64,000 bases of DNA from Petrolisthes cinctipes (lineage: Eukaryota; Arthropoda; Malacostraca; Decapoda; Porcellanidae). This document shows positions 1 through 14,000 of this stretch, piece by piece (position 1 is the stretch's first letter; the number at the start of each line of letters is the position of its first letter). Where the stretch lies: NCBI GenBank assembly GCA_033782935.1, contig JAWQEG010000065.1, positions 1,451,001 through 1,515,000 of the forward strand, given 5' to 3'. Both the position numbers and the translations under genes were made by a program. The notes under the pieces are model-generated. The model saw only the letters and a program-made list of their open reading frames with translations, had not been told where the DNA came from and made no database searches.

Positions 1-428
1 TGAGTTACTTGAGAGGAGCATGTGGTCTTACTAGATGGGATGGAGAAAGTAATGAGAGTGTGTATGAGAGATGTGGTATGAGTGAGAAGGCAATTGTCAT
101 TGAGTGTGGAGTGGTTGAGAGAGTGAAACGTGATACATTGAGATGGTTTGGACATGTAGAAAGAATGCAAGGCGAGGAGTTTGTAAAGAAGGTGTATGGA
201 AGTGAAGTTGTGGGACCTGGTGTGAGAGGCAGACCTCCGGTCAGATGCCAGAACAGAGTGGAAGAGTATGTAAAGGAGAGAAACGTGAGGGGTAGAGTAG
301 GGATGGACCAAGTAAGGAGGGAGTGTTGGAACAGGGAGAACTGGAGACACTTCTGCCGTGGCCACCCCCTTGGGGGGAGTTCCCGGAGGGAGCGAGGCGT
401 CAGAGCTATAGATAGATAGATAGATAGA
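1..428 (+). mobile_element. LINE (non-LTR retrotransposon) 3' end, copy 1
   Basis: The open frame at 9-419 encodes the C-terminal end of the same LINE protein found at 22490-24265 and, inverted, at 60919-62349. Shared signatures are RWFGHVERM and VRGRPPVR. The frame is followed by a short GATA tail, the usual 3' end of this family here. The element enters from the left edge of the window, so its 5' part and endonuclease/RT are not visible. It abuts the satellite directly: the GATA tail passes into the satellite phrase ACAGAAGATGCATGC with no spacer, so it either inserted into the array or marks its edge. The clade cannot be assigned from this piece. Confidence 0.85.
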
Positions 429-3400
429 CAGAAGATGCATGCACATATCGACTTTGGACACTTAAAATATCGATTTTTAGCATGTTTTGAGCCTATATTT
501 TGAAAACATTCTAGAACTGACTAGACATGTACAGATCGCTTCTGGGTCCCAAAATTATCAAATTTTCGGGTGTTTTGATGTTGAATTTGAGATATAAACG
601 AGTGCAGAAGATGCATACACATGTTGACTTTGGGCACCTAAAATATCGATTTTCAGCATGTTTTGGGCCTGCATCTGAGTAGGCATGTACAGATCGCTTC
701 TGGGACCCCAAAATATCGAATTTTCGGGTGTTTGGAGCCTGAATTTGAGATATAAACGGGTACAGAAGATACATGCACATATCGACTTTTGGGCACCTGA
801 AAGATCGATTTTCAGTATGTTTTGGGCCTGTATTTTGAAAATACTCTAACACGGAGTAGGCATGTACAGTTCGCTTCTGGGACCCCAAAATATCGAATTT
901 CTCGGGTGTTTTGGGCCTGAATTTGAGATATCGACTTTGGGGACCTAAAATATCGATTTTCAGCATGTTTTGGGCCTGCATCTGAGTAGGCATGTACAGA
1001 TCGCTTCTGGGACCCCAAAATATCGAATTTTCGGGTATTTGGAGCCTGAATTTGAGATATAAACGGGTACAGAAGATGCATGCACATATCGGCTTTTGGG
1101 CACCTAAAATATCGATTTGTAGCATGTTTTGGGCCTATATTTTGAAAATATTCTAGCACTGAGTAGGCATGTACAGATTGCTTCTGGGACCCAAAAATAT
1201 CGAATTTTCTGGTGTTTTGAGGATGAATTTGAGATATAAACGGGTACAGAAGATGCATGCGCCTATCGACTTTTGGTCACCTAAAATATCGATTTTGAGC
1301 ATGTTTTGGGTCTGTATCTTGAAAACATTCTAGCACTGAGTAGGGATGTACAGATCGCTTCTGGGACCCAAAAATACCGAATTTTCGGGTGTTTTGAGCC
1401 TGAATTAGAGATATAAACGGGTACAGAAGATGCATGCACATATCGACTTTGGACACTTAAAATATCGATTTTCAGCATGTTTTGGGACTGTATTTTGAAA
1501 ACATTCTAGCACTGAGTAGGCATGTACAGATCGCTTCTGGGACCCCAAAATATCAAGTTTTTGGGTGTTTTGGACCTGAATTTGAGATATCGACTTTGGG
1601 CACCAAATATATCGATTTTTAGCATGTTTTAGGCCTATATTTTGAAAATATTCTGGCACTGAGTAGGCATTACAGATCGCTTCTGGGACCCCAAAATATC
1701 GAATTTTCGGGTGTTTTGAGCCTGAATTTGAGATATAAACGGGTACAGAAGATGCATGCACAAATCGACTTTGGACACTTAAAATATCGATTTTTAGCAT
1801 GTTTTGAGCCTATATTTTGAAAACATTCTAGCACTGACTAGACATGTACAGATCGCTTCTGGGACCCAAAATTATCGAATTTTCGGGTGTTTTGAGGTTG
1901 AATTTGAGATATAAACGAGTGCAGAAGATGCATACACATGTTCAATTTGGGTACCTAAAATATCGATTTTTAGCATGTTTTTGGCCTGCATCTGAGTAGG
2001 CATGTACAGATCGCTTTTGGGACCCCAAAATATCGAATTTTCGGGTGTTTGGAGCCTGAATTTGAGATATAAACGGGTACAGAAGATGCATGCACATATC
2101 GAATTTTGGGCACCTAAAAGATCGATTTTCAGTATGTTTTGGGCCTGTATTTTGAAAATACTCTAACACGGAGTAGGCATGTACAGATCGCTTCTGGGAC
2201 CCCAAAATAATGAATTTTTGGGTGTTTTTGGCCTGAATTTGAGATATCGACTTTGGGCACCTAAAATATCAATTTTTAGCATGTTTTGGGCCTATATTTT
2301 GAAAATATTCTGGCACTGAGTAGGCATTACAGATCGCTTATGGGACCCCAAAATATCGAGTTTTTGGGTGTTTTGAGCTTGAATTTGAGATATAAACGGG
2401 TACAGAAGATGCATGCACATATCGACTTTTGGGCACCTGAAAGATCGATTTTCAGTATGTATTGGGCCTGTATTTTGAAAATACTCTAACTAGGAGTAGG
2501 CATGTACAGATCGCTTCTGGGACCAAAAAATATCGAATTTTCGGGTGTTTTGAGCCTGAATTTGAGATATAAACGGGTACAGAAGATCGATGCACATATC
2601 GACTTTGGACACTTAAAATATCGATTTTTAGCATGTTTTGAGCCTATATTTTAAAAACATTCTAGCACTGACTAGACATGTACAGATCGCATCTGGGACC
2701 CAAAATAATCGATTTTTCGGGTGTTTTGAAGTTGAATTTGAGATATAAACGAGTGCAGAAGATGCATACACATGTTCAATTTGGGTACTTAAAATATCGA
2801 TTTTGAGCATGTTTTGGGTCTGTATCTTGAAAACATTCTACCTAGGAGTAGAAATGTACAGATCGCTTCTAAGACCCAAAAACACCGAATTTTCGGGTGT
2901 TTTGAGCCTGAATTAAAGATATAAACGGGTACAGAAGATGCATCCACATATTGACTTTGGGCACCTAAAATATCGATTTTCAGCATGTTTTGGGCCTGTA
3001 TTTTGAAAATACTCTAACTAGGAGTAGTCATGTACAGATCGCTTCTGCGACCCAAAAATATCGAATTTTCGGGTGTTTTGAGCCTGAATTTGAGATATAA
3101 ACGGGTACGGAAGATGCATGCACATATCGACTTTGGACACTTAAAATATTGATTTTTAGCATGTTTTGAGCCTATATTTTGAAAACATTCTAGCACTGAC
3201 TAGACATGTACAGATCACTTCTGGGACCCAAAATTATCGAATTTTCGGGTGTTTTGAGGTAGAATTTGAAATATAAACGAGTGCAGAAGATGCATACACA
3301 TGTTTAATTTGGGTACCTAAAATATCGATTTTTAGCATGTTTTGGGCCTGCACCTGAGTAGGCATGTACAGATCGCTTCTGGGACCCCAAAATATCGAAT

Positions 3401-6400
3401 TTTCGGGTGTTTTGAGCCTGAATTTGAGATATAAACGGGTACAGAAGATGCATGCACATATCGACTTTTGGGCACCTAAAAGATCGATTTTCAGTATGTT
3501 TTGGGCCTGTATTTTGAAAATACTCTAATAGGGAGTAGGCTTGTACAGTTCGCTTTTGGGACCCCAAAATATCGAATTTTAGGGTGTTTTTGGCCTGAAT
3601 TTGAGATATCGACTTTGGCCACCTAAAATATCGATTTTTAGCATGTTTTGGGCCTATATTTTGAAAATATTCTAGCCCTAAGTAGGCATGTACAGATCAC
3701 TTCTGGGACCCCAAAATATCGAATTTTCGGGTGTTTTAAGCCTGAATTTGAGATATAAACGGGTACAGAAGATGCATGCACATATCGACTTTTCGGCACC
3801 TAAAATATCGATTTTGAGCATGTTTTGGGTCTGTATCTTGAAAACATTCTAACTAGGAGTAGGGATGTACAGATCGCTTCTGGGACCCAAAAATATCGAA
3901 ATTTCGGGTGTTTTGAGCCTGAATTTGAGATATAAACGGGTACAGAAGATGCATGCACATATCGACTTTGGGCACCTAAAATATCGATTTTTAGCATGTT
4001 TTGAGCCTATATTTTGAAAATATTCTAGCACTGAGTAGGCATGTACAGATCGCTTCTGGGACCCCAAAATATCGAATTTTCGGGTGTTTTGAGCCTGAAT
4101 TTGAGATATAAACGGGTACAGAAGATGCATGCACATATCGACTTTTGGGCACCTAAAATATCGATTTTGAGCATGTTTTGGGTCTGTATCTTGAAAACAT
4201 TCTAACTAGGAGTAGGGATGTACAGATCGCTTCTAGGACCCAAAAATACCGAATTTTTGGGTGTTTTGAGCCTGAATTTGAGATATAAACCGCTACAGAA
4301 GATGCATGCACATATTGACTTTGGGCACCTAAAATATCGATTTTCAGCATGTTTTGGGCCTGTATTTTGAAAATACTCTAACTAGGAGTAGGCATGTACA
4401 GATCACTTCTGGGAACCAAAAATATCGAATTTTCGGGTGTTTGGAGCCTGAATTTGAGATATAAACGGGTACAGAAGATGCATGCACATATCGACTTTGG
4501 ACACTTAAAATATCGATTTTTAGCATGTTTTGAGCCTATATTTTGAAAACATTCTAGCACTGACTAGACATGCACAGATCGCTTCTGGGACCCAAAATTA
4601 TCGAATTTTCGGGTGTTTTGAGGTTGAATTTGAGATATAAACGAGTGCAGAAGATGCATACACATGTTCAATTTGGGTACCTAAAATATCGATTTTTAGC
4701 ATGTTTTTGGCCTGCATCTGAGTAGGCATGTACAGATCGCTTCTGGGACACCAAAATATCGAATTTTCGGGTGTTTTGAGCCTGAAATTGAGATATAAAC
4801 GGGTACAGAAGATGCATACACATATTGACTTTGGTCACCTAAAATATCGATTTTCAGCATGTTTTGGGTCTGTGTTATGAAAATACTTTAACTAGGAGTA
4901 GGCATGTACAGATCACTTCTGGGACCCAAAAATATCGAATTTTCGGGTGTTTTGAGCCTGAATTTGAGATATAAACGGGTACAGAAGATGCATGCACATA
5001 TCGACTTTGGACACTTAAAATATCGATTTTTAGCATGTTTTAAGCCTATATTTTGAAAACATTCTAGCACTGACTAGACATGTACAGATCGCTTCAGGGA
5101 CCCAAAATTATCAAATTTTCGGGTGTTTTGAGGTTGAATTTGAGATATAAACGAGTGCAGAAGATGCATACACATGTTGACTTTGGGCACCTAAAATATC
5201 GATTTTCAGCATGTTTTGGGCCTGCATCTGAGTAGGCATGTACAGATCGCTTCTGGGACCCCAAAATATCTAATTTTCGGGCGTTTGGAGCCTGAATTTG
5301 AGATATAAACGTGTACAGAAGATGCATCCACATATCGACTTTTGGGCACCTAAAAGATCGATTTTCAGTATGTTTTGGGCCTGTATTTTGAAAATACTCT
5401 AACACGGAGTAGGCATGTACAGTTCGCTTCTGGGACCCCAAAATATTGAATTTTCGGGTGTTTTGGGCCTGAATTTGAAATATCGACTTTGGGCACCTAA
5501 AATATCGATTTTTAGCATGTTTTGGGCCTATATTTTGAAAATATTCTAGCACTGAGTAGGCATGTACAGATCGCTTCTGGGACCCCAAAATATCGAATTT
5601 TCGGATGTTTTGAGCCTGAATTTGAGATATAAACGGGTAAAGAAGATGCATGCACATATCGACTTTTGGGCACCTAAAATATCGATTTTGAGCATGTTTT
5701 GGGTCTGTATCTTGAAAACATTCTACCTAGGAGTAGGGATGTACAGATCGCTTCTAAGACCCAAAAACACCGAATTTTCGGGTGTTTTGAGCCTGAATTA
5801 AAGATATAAACGGGTACAGAAGATGCATGCACATATTGACTTTGGGCACCTAAAATATCGATTTTCAGCATGTTTTGGGCCTGTATTTTGAAAATACTCT
5901 AACTAGGAGTAGTCATGTACAGATCGCTTCTGCGACCCAAAAATATCGAATTTTCGGGTGTTTTGAGCCTGAATTTGAGATATAAACGGGTACTGAAGAT
6001 GCATGAACATATCGACTTTGGACACTTAAAATATTGATTTTTAGCATGTTTTGAGCCTATATTTTGAAAACATTCTAGCACTGACTAGACATGTACAGAT
6101 CACTTCTGGGACCCAAAATTATCGAATTTTCGGGTGTTTTGAGGTAGAATTTGAAATATAAACGAGTGCAGAAGATGCATACACATGTTCAATTTGGGTA
6201 CCTAAAATATCGATTTTTAGCATGTTTTGGGCCTGCATCTGAGTAGGCATGTACAGATCGCTTCTGGGACCTCAAAATATCGAATTTTCGGGTGTTTGGA
6301 GCCTGAATTTGAGATATAAACGGGTACAGAAGATGCATGCACATATCGACTTTTGGGCACCTAAAAGATCGATTTTCAGTATGTTTTGGTCCTGTATTTT

Positions 6401-9400
6401 GAAAATACTCTAACAGGGAGTAAGCATGTACAGTTCGCTTCTGGGACCCCAAAATATCGAATTTTAGGGTGTTTTTGGCCTGAATTTGAGATATCGACTT
6501 TGGGCACCTAAAATATCGATTTTTAGCATGTTTTGGGCCTATATTTTGAAAATATTCTAGCCATAAGTAGACATGTACAGATCACTTCTGGGACCCCAAA
6601 ATATCGAATTTTCGGGTGTTTTGAGCCTGCATTTGAGATATAAACGGGTACAGATGATGCATGTACATATCGACTTTGGACACTTAAAATATCGATTTTT
6701 AGCATGTTTTGAGCCTTATTTTGAAAAAATTCTAGCACTGAGTAGGCATGTACAGATCGCTTCTAGGACCCAAAAATACCGAATTTTCGGGTGTTTTGAG
6801 CCTGAATTTGAGATATAAACGGGTACAGAAGATCCATGCACATATTGACTTTGGGCACCAAAAATATCGATTTTCAGCATGTTTTGGGCCTGTATTTTGA
6901 AAATACTCTAACTAGGAGTAAGCATATACAGATCGCTTCTGGGACCCAAAAATATCGAATTTTCGGGTGTTTTGAGCCTGAATTTGAAATATCGACTTTC
7001 GGCACCTAAAATATCGATTTTTAGCATGTTTAGGGCCTATATTTTGAAAATATTCTAGCACTGAGTAGGCATGTACAGATCGCTTCTGGGACCCCAAAAT
7101 ATCGAATTTTCGGGTGTTTTGAGCCTGAATTTGAGATATAAACGGGTACAGAAGATGCATGCACATATTGACTTTGGGCACCTAAAATATCGATTTTCAG
7201 CATGTTTTGGGCCTGTATTTTGGAAATACTCTAACTAGGAGTAGGCATGTACAGATCTCTTCTGGGACCCAAAAATATCGAATTTTCGGGTGTTTTGAGC
7301 ATGAATTTGAGATATAAAAGGTACAGAAGATGCATGCACATATCTACTTTGGACACTAAAAATATCGATTTTCAGCATGTTTCGGGCCTGTATTTTGAAA
7401 ACATTCTAGCACTGAGTAGGCATGTACAGAGCGCTTCTGGGACCCCAAAATATCGAGTTTTTGGGTGTTTTGGACCTGAATTTGAGATATCGACTTTGCG
7501 CACCTAAAATATCGATTTTTAGCATGTTTTGGGCCTATATTTTGAAAATATTCTAGCACTGAGTAGGCATGTACAGATCGCTTCTGGGACCCAAAATTAT
7601 CAAATTTTCGGGTGTTTTGAGGTTGAATTTGAGTTATAAACGAGTGCAGAAGATGCATACACATGTTGACTTTGGGCGCCTAAAATATCGATTTTCAGCA
7701 TGTTTTGGGCCTGCATCTGAGTAGGCATGTACAGATCGCTTCTGGGACCCCAAAATATCGAATTTTCGGGTGTTTTGAGCCTGAATTTGAGATATAAACG
7801 GGTAAAGAAGATGCATGCACATATCGACTTTGGACACTTAAAATATCGATTTTTAGCATTTTTTGAGCCTATATTTTGAAAACATTCTAGCACTGACTAG
7901 ACATGTAGAGATCGCTTCTGGGACCCAAAATTATCGAATTTTCGGGTGTTTTGAGGTTGAATTTGAGATATAAACAAGTGCAGAAGATGCATTTACATAT
8001 CGACTTTTGGGCACCTAAAAGATCGATTTTCAGTATGTTTAGAGCCTGTATTTTGAAAATACTCTAACACGGAGTAGGCATATACAGTTCGCTTCTGGGA
8101 CCCCAAAATATCGAATTTGCGGGTGTTATGGGCCTGAACTTGATTTATCGACTTTGGGCACCTAAAATATCGATTTACAGCATGTTTTGGGCCTATATTT
8201 TTAAAATGTTCTAGCACTAAGTAAGCATGTACAGATCACTTCTGGGACCCCAAAATATCGAATTTTCGGAAGTTTTGAGCCTGAATTTGAGATATAACGG
8301 GTACAGATGATGTATGCACATATCGACTATGGACACTTAAAATATCGATTTTTAGCATGTTTTGAGCCTATATTTTGAAAAAATTCTAGAACTGAGTAGG
8401 CATGTTCAGGTCGCTTCTGGGACCGAAAAATATCGAATTTTCGGGTATTTTGAGGTTGAATTTGGGATATAAACGGGTACAGAAGATGCATGCACATATC
8501 GACTTTTGGGCACCTAAAAGATCGATTTTCAGTATGTTTTGGGCCTGTATATTGAAAATACTCTAACACGGAGTAGGCATGTACAGTTCGCTTCTGGGAC
8601 CCCAAAATATCGAATTTTCGGGTGTTTTGGGCCTGAATTTGAGATATCGACTTTGGGCACCTAAAATATCGATTTTTAGCATGTTTTGGGTCTATATTTT
8701 GAAAATATTCTAGTACTAAGTAGGCATGTACATATCACTTCTGGGACCCCAAAATATCGAATTTTCGGGTGTTTAGAGCTTGAATTTCAAATACAAACGA
8801 GTGCAGAAGATGCATACACATATTGACTTTGGTCACCTAAAATATCGATTTTCAGCTTGTTTTGGGTCTGTATCTTGAAAACATTCTAACAAGGAGTAGG
8901 GATGTACAGATCGCTTCTAGGACCCAAAAATACCGAATTTTCGGGTGTTTTGAGCCTGAATTTGAGATATAAACGGGTACAGAAGATGAATCCATATATC
9001 GACTTTTGGGCACCTAAAGGATCGTTTTTCAATATGTTTTGGGCCTGTATTTTGAAAATACTCTAACACGGAGTAGGCATGTACAGTTTGCTTCTGGGAC
9101 CCCACAATTTCGAATTTTTGTGTGTTTTGGGCCTGAATTTGAGATATCGACTTTGGGCACCTAAAATATCGATTTTTAGCATGTTTTGGGCCTATATTTT
9201 GAAAATATTCTAGCACTGAGTAGGCATGTACAGATCGCTTCTGGGACCCCAAAATATCGAATTTTCAGGTGTTTTGAGCCTGAATTTCAGATTTAAACGG
9301 GTACAGAAGATGCATGCACATATCGACTTTTGGGCACCTAAAATATCGATTTTGAGCATGTTTTGGGTGTGTATCTTGAAAACATTCTAACTAGGAGAAG

Positions 9401-10994
9401 GGATGTACAGATCGCTTCTAAGACCCAAAAATACCGAATTTTCGGGTGTTTTGAGCCTGAATTTAAGATATAAACGGGTACAGAAGATGTATGCACATAT
9501 TGACTTTGGGCACCTAATATATCGATTTTTAGCATGTTTTGGGCCTGTATTTTGAAAATACTCTAACTAGGAGTAAGCATGTACAGATCGCTTCTGGGAC
9601 CCAAAAATATCGAATTTTCGGGTGTATATGGCCTGAATTTGAGATATAAACGGATACAGAAGATGCATGCACATATCGACTTTTGGGCACATAAAAGATC
9701 GATTTTCAGTATGTTTTGGGACTGTATTTTAAAAATACTCTAACACGGAGTAGGCATGTACAGTTCGCTTCTGGGACCCCTAAATATCGAATTTTCGGGT
9801 GTTTTGGGCCTGAATTTGAGATATCGACTTTAGGCACCTAAAATATCGATTTTTAGCATGTTTTGGGCCTATATTTTGAAAATATTTTAGCACTAAGTAG
9901 GCATGTACAGATCACTTCTGGGACCCCAAAATATCGAATTTTCGGGTGTTTTGAGCCTGAATTTGAGATATAAACGGGTACAGATGATGCATGCACATAT
10001 CGACTTTGGACACTTAAAATATCGATATTTAGCATGTTTTGAGCCTATATTTTGAAAAAATTCTAGCACTGAGTAGGCATGTACAGGTCGCTTCTGGGAC
10101 CCAAAAATATCGAATTTTCGGGTGTTTTGAGGTAGAAATTGGGATATAAACGGGTACAGAAATGCATGCACATATCGACTTTTGGGCACCTAAAAGATCG
10201 ATTTTCAGTATGTTTTGGGCCTGTATTTTGAAAATACTCTAACACAGAGTAGGCATGTACAGTTCGCTTCTGGGACCCCATAATATCGAATTTTCGGGTG
10301 TTTTGGGCCTGAATTTGAGATATTGACTTTGGGCACCTAAAATATCGATTTTTAGCATGTTTTGGGCCTATATTTTATAAATATTCTAGCACTAAGTAGG
10401 CATGTACAGATCACTTCTGGGACCCCAAAATATCAAATTTTCGGGTGTTTTGAGCCTGAATTTGAGATATAAACGGGTACTAATGATGCATGCACATATC
10501 GACTTTGGACACTTAAAATATCGATTTTTAGCATGTTTTGAGCCTATATTTAAAAAAAAAATTCTAGCACTGAGTAAGCATGTACAGATCGCTTCTGGGA
10601 CCCAAAAATATCGAATTTTCGGGTGTTGTGAGGCTGAAATTGGGATATAAACGGGTACAGAAGATGCATGCACATATCGACTTTTGGGCACCTAATAGAT
10701 CGATTTTCAGTATGTTTTGGGCCTGTATTTTGAAAATACTCTAACATAGAGTAGGCATGTACAGTTCGCTTCTGGGACCCCAAAATATCGAATTTTCGGG
10801 TGTTTTGGGCCTGAAATTGTGATATCGACTATGGGCACCTAAAATATCGATTTTTAGCATGTTTTGGGCCTATAATTTGAAAATATTCTAGCACTAAGTA
10901 GGCATGTACAGATCACTTCTGGGACCCCAAAATATTGAATTTTCGGGTGTTTTGAGCCTGAATTTGAGATATAAACGGGTACAGATGATGCATG
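428..10994 (-). repeat. 176-bp satellite array, left arm
   Basis: About 60 tandem monomers with a basic period of 176 bp. The arm is called minus because its units are the reverse complement of those in the right arm. Each unit carries the palindrome-like core AAAATATCGATTTT, a CGGGTGTTTTGAGCCTGA phrase and a GATGCATGCACATATCGAC phrase. This arm mixes full monomers with two recurrent short forms. One lacks about 29 bp between GAGATAT and CGACTTT (for example near 928, 1585, 8140, 8640, 9140, 10318, 10820). The other lacks about 18 bp, giving GGGCCTGCATCTGAGTAGG (near 665, 970, 1985, 5222, 7710). Long minus-strand open frames here arise from the repeat and are not genes. Confidence 0.97.
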
Positions 10995-11002
10995 CATGCA
11001 TC
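10987..11002. repeat. Inversion centre of the satellite block
   Basis: The perfect palindrome GATGCATGCATGCATC sits where monomer orientation switches. To the left the units read ...GGGTACAGATGATGCATGC; to the right they continue as the reverse complement GCATGCATCTTCTGT. There is no unique spacer, so the junction fused two arms at the same phase of the monomer, within its GATGCATGC segment. Confidence 0.95.
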
Positions 11003-14000
11003 TTCTGTTCCCATGTATGTCCCCAAATTCAGGCTCAAAACACCCGAAAATTCGATATTTTTGGGTTCTAGAAGCGATCTGTACATGCCTAAATAGTGCT
11101 AGAATATTTTCAAAATATAGCCCCAAAACATGCTAAAAATCAATAATTTCGGTGCCCAAAGTCGATATATGCATACATCTTCTGTACCCGTTTATATCTC
11201 AAAATTAGGCTCTAAACACCCGAATATTCGATTTTGGGGGGGCCCAGAAGTAATCTGTACATGCCTACTCAGTGACAGAATTTTTTCAAAATACAGGCCC
11301 AAAACATGCTAAAAATCGATATTTTGGGTGCCCAAAGTCGATATGTGCATGAATCTTCAGTACCCGTTTATATCCCAAATTCAAGCTCAAAACACCCGAA
11401 AATTCGATATTATTGTGTCCCAGAAGCGATCTGTACATGCCTACTCAGTTCTAGAACACTTTCAAAATATAGGCTCAAAACATGCTAAAAATCTATATTT
11501 TATGTGTCCAAAGTCGATATGTGCATGCATCTTCTGTACCCGTTTATATCTCAAATTCAGGCTCAAAACACCCGAAAATTCGATATTTTTGGGTCCCAGA
11601 ATCGATCTGTACATGCATAGTCAGTGTCAGAATATTTCCAAAATACAGGCTCAAAACATGCTAAAAAACGATAAATTAGGTATCAAAAATCGATTTGTGC
11701 ATGCATCTTCTGTACCCATTTTGTATCTCAAATTAAGGCTCAAAACACCCGTAAATTCGATATTTTTGGGTCCCAGAAACGATCTGTACATGCCTACTCA
11801 GTGCTAGAATATTTTCAATAAAAAAGGCCCGAAACATGCTGAAAATCGATATTTTAGGTGTCCAAAGTCGATATGTGCATGCATCTCCTGTACCCGTTTA
11901 TATCCCAAATTCAGGCTCAAAACACCCGAAAATTCGATATTTTTGGTTCCCAGAAGCGATCTGTACATGCCTACTACTTGCTGGAATTTTTTCAAGATAC
12001 AGACCCAAAACATGCTCAAAATCGATATATTAGGTGTCAAAAGTCGATATGTGCATGCATCTTCAGTTACTGTTTATATCTCAAATTCAGGCTCAAAACA
12101 CCCGGAAATTCGATATTCTAGGGTCCCAGAAGGTATCTGTACATGCCTACTCAATGTTTAAATATTTTCAAAATACAGGCACAAAAACAAGTTGAAAATC
12201 GATATTTTAAGTGGCAAAAATCGATATGTGCATGTATCTTCCGTACCCGTTTATATCTCAAATTCGGGCTCGAGACCCCCGAAAATTCGATATTTTTGGG
12301 TTCCAGATGCGATCTGTACATGCATAGTCAGTGCTAGAATATTTTCAAAATACAGGCTCAAAACATGCTGAAAATCAATATTTTAGGTGTCGAAAGTCCA
12401 TATGAGCATGTATCTTCTGTACCCGTTTATATCCCAAATTCAGGATCAAAACACCCGAAAATACGATATTTTTGGGTCCTAGATGCGATCTGTACATGCA
12501 TAGTTAGTGATAGAATATTTTCAATATACAGGCCCAGAACAAGCTGAAAATCGATATTTTAGGTGCCCAAGTCAATATGTGCATGCATTTTCTGTACCCG
12601 TTTACATCCCAAAATCAGGCTCAAAACCCACGAAAATTCAATATTTTCGGGTCCCAGAAGCGATCTGTACATGTCTACTCCTTGCTAGAATGTTTTCAAG
12701 ATACAGACCCAAAACATGCTCAAAATCGATATTTTAAGTGCAAAAAGTCGAAATGTGCATGCATCTTCTGTACCCGTTTATATCTCAAATTCAAGCTCAA
12801 AACGCCTGAAAACTCGATATTTTTGGGTCCCATTAGAGAACTGTACATGCCTACTCAGTGACAAAAAATTTTCATTTTACAAAGGCCCAAAACATGCTGA
12901 AAATCGATATTTTAGGTGTCCAATTCGATAAGTGCATGCATCTTCAGTACCCGTGTATATCTTAAATTCAGGCTCAAAACACACGAAAATTCGATATTTA
13001 TGGGTCCCACAAGCGATCTGTACATGCCTACTTAGTGCTAGAATATTTTCAAAATATAGGCCCAAGCCATGCTAAAAATCGATATTTAGGGTGCCTAAAT
13101 TCGATATGTGCATGCATCTTCTGTACCCGTTTATATCTCAAATTAAGGCTCAAAACACCCTAAAATTCGATATTTTTGGGTCCCAGAAGCGATCTGTACA
13201 TGCCTACTCAGTAATAGAGTATTTTTTAAATAAAGACCCAAAACATGCTAAAAATCGATATTTTGGGTGCCCAAAGTCAATATGTGTATGCATCTTCTGT
13301 ACCCGTTTATATCCCAAATTCAGACTCAAAACACCCGAAAATTCGATGTTTTGGGATCCCATAAGCGATCTGTACATGCCTACTCAGTGCTAGAATATTT
13401 TCAAAATATAGGCCCAAAACATGCTAAAAATCGATATTTTGGGTACCCAAAGTCGATATGTGCATGTATCTTCCGTACCCGTTTATATCTCAAATTCGGG
13501 CTCGAGACCCCCGAAAATTCGATATTTTTGGGTTCCAGATGCGATCTGTACATGCATAGTCAGTGCTAGAATATTTTCAAAATACAGGCTCAAAACATGC
13601 TGAAAATCAATATTTTAGGTGTCGAAAGTCCATATGAGCATGTATCTTCTGTACCCGTTTATATCCCAAATTCAGGATCAAAACACCCGAAAATACGATA
13701 TTTTTGGGTCCTAGATGCGATCTGTACATGCATAGTTAGTGATAGAATATTTTCAATATACAGGCCCAGAACAAGCTGAAAATCGATATTTTAGGTGCCC
13801 AAGTCAATATGTGCATGCATTTTCTGTACCCGTTTACATCCCAAAATCAGGCTCAAAACCCACGAAAATTCAATATTTTCGGGTCCCAGAAGCGATCTGT
13901 ACATGTCTACTCCTTGCTAGAATGTTTTCAAGATACAGACCCAAAACATGCTCAAAATCGATATTTTAAGTGCAAAAAGTCGAAATGTGCATGCATCTTC

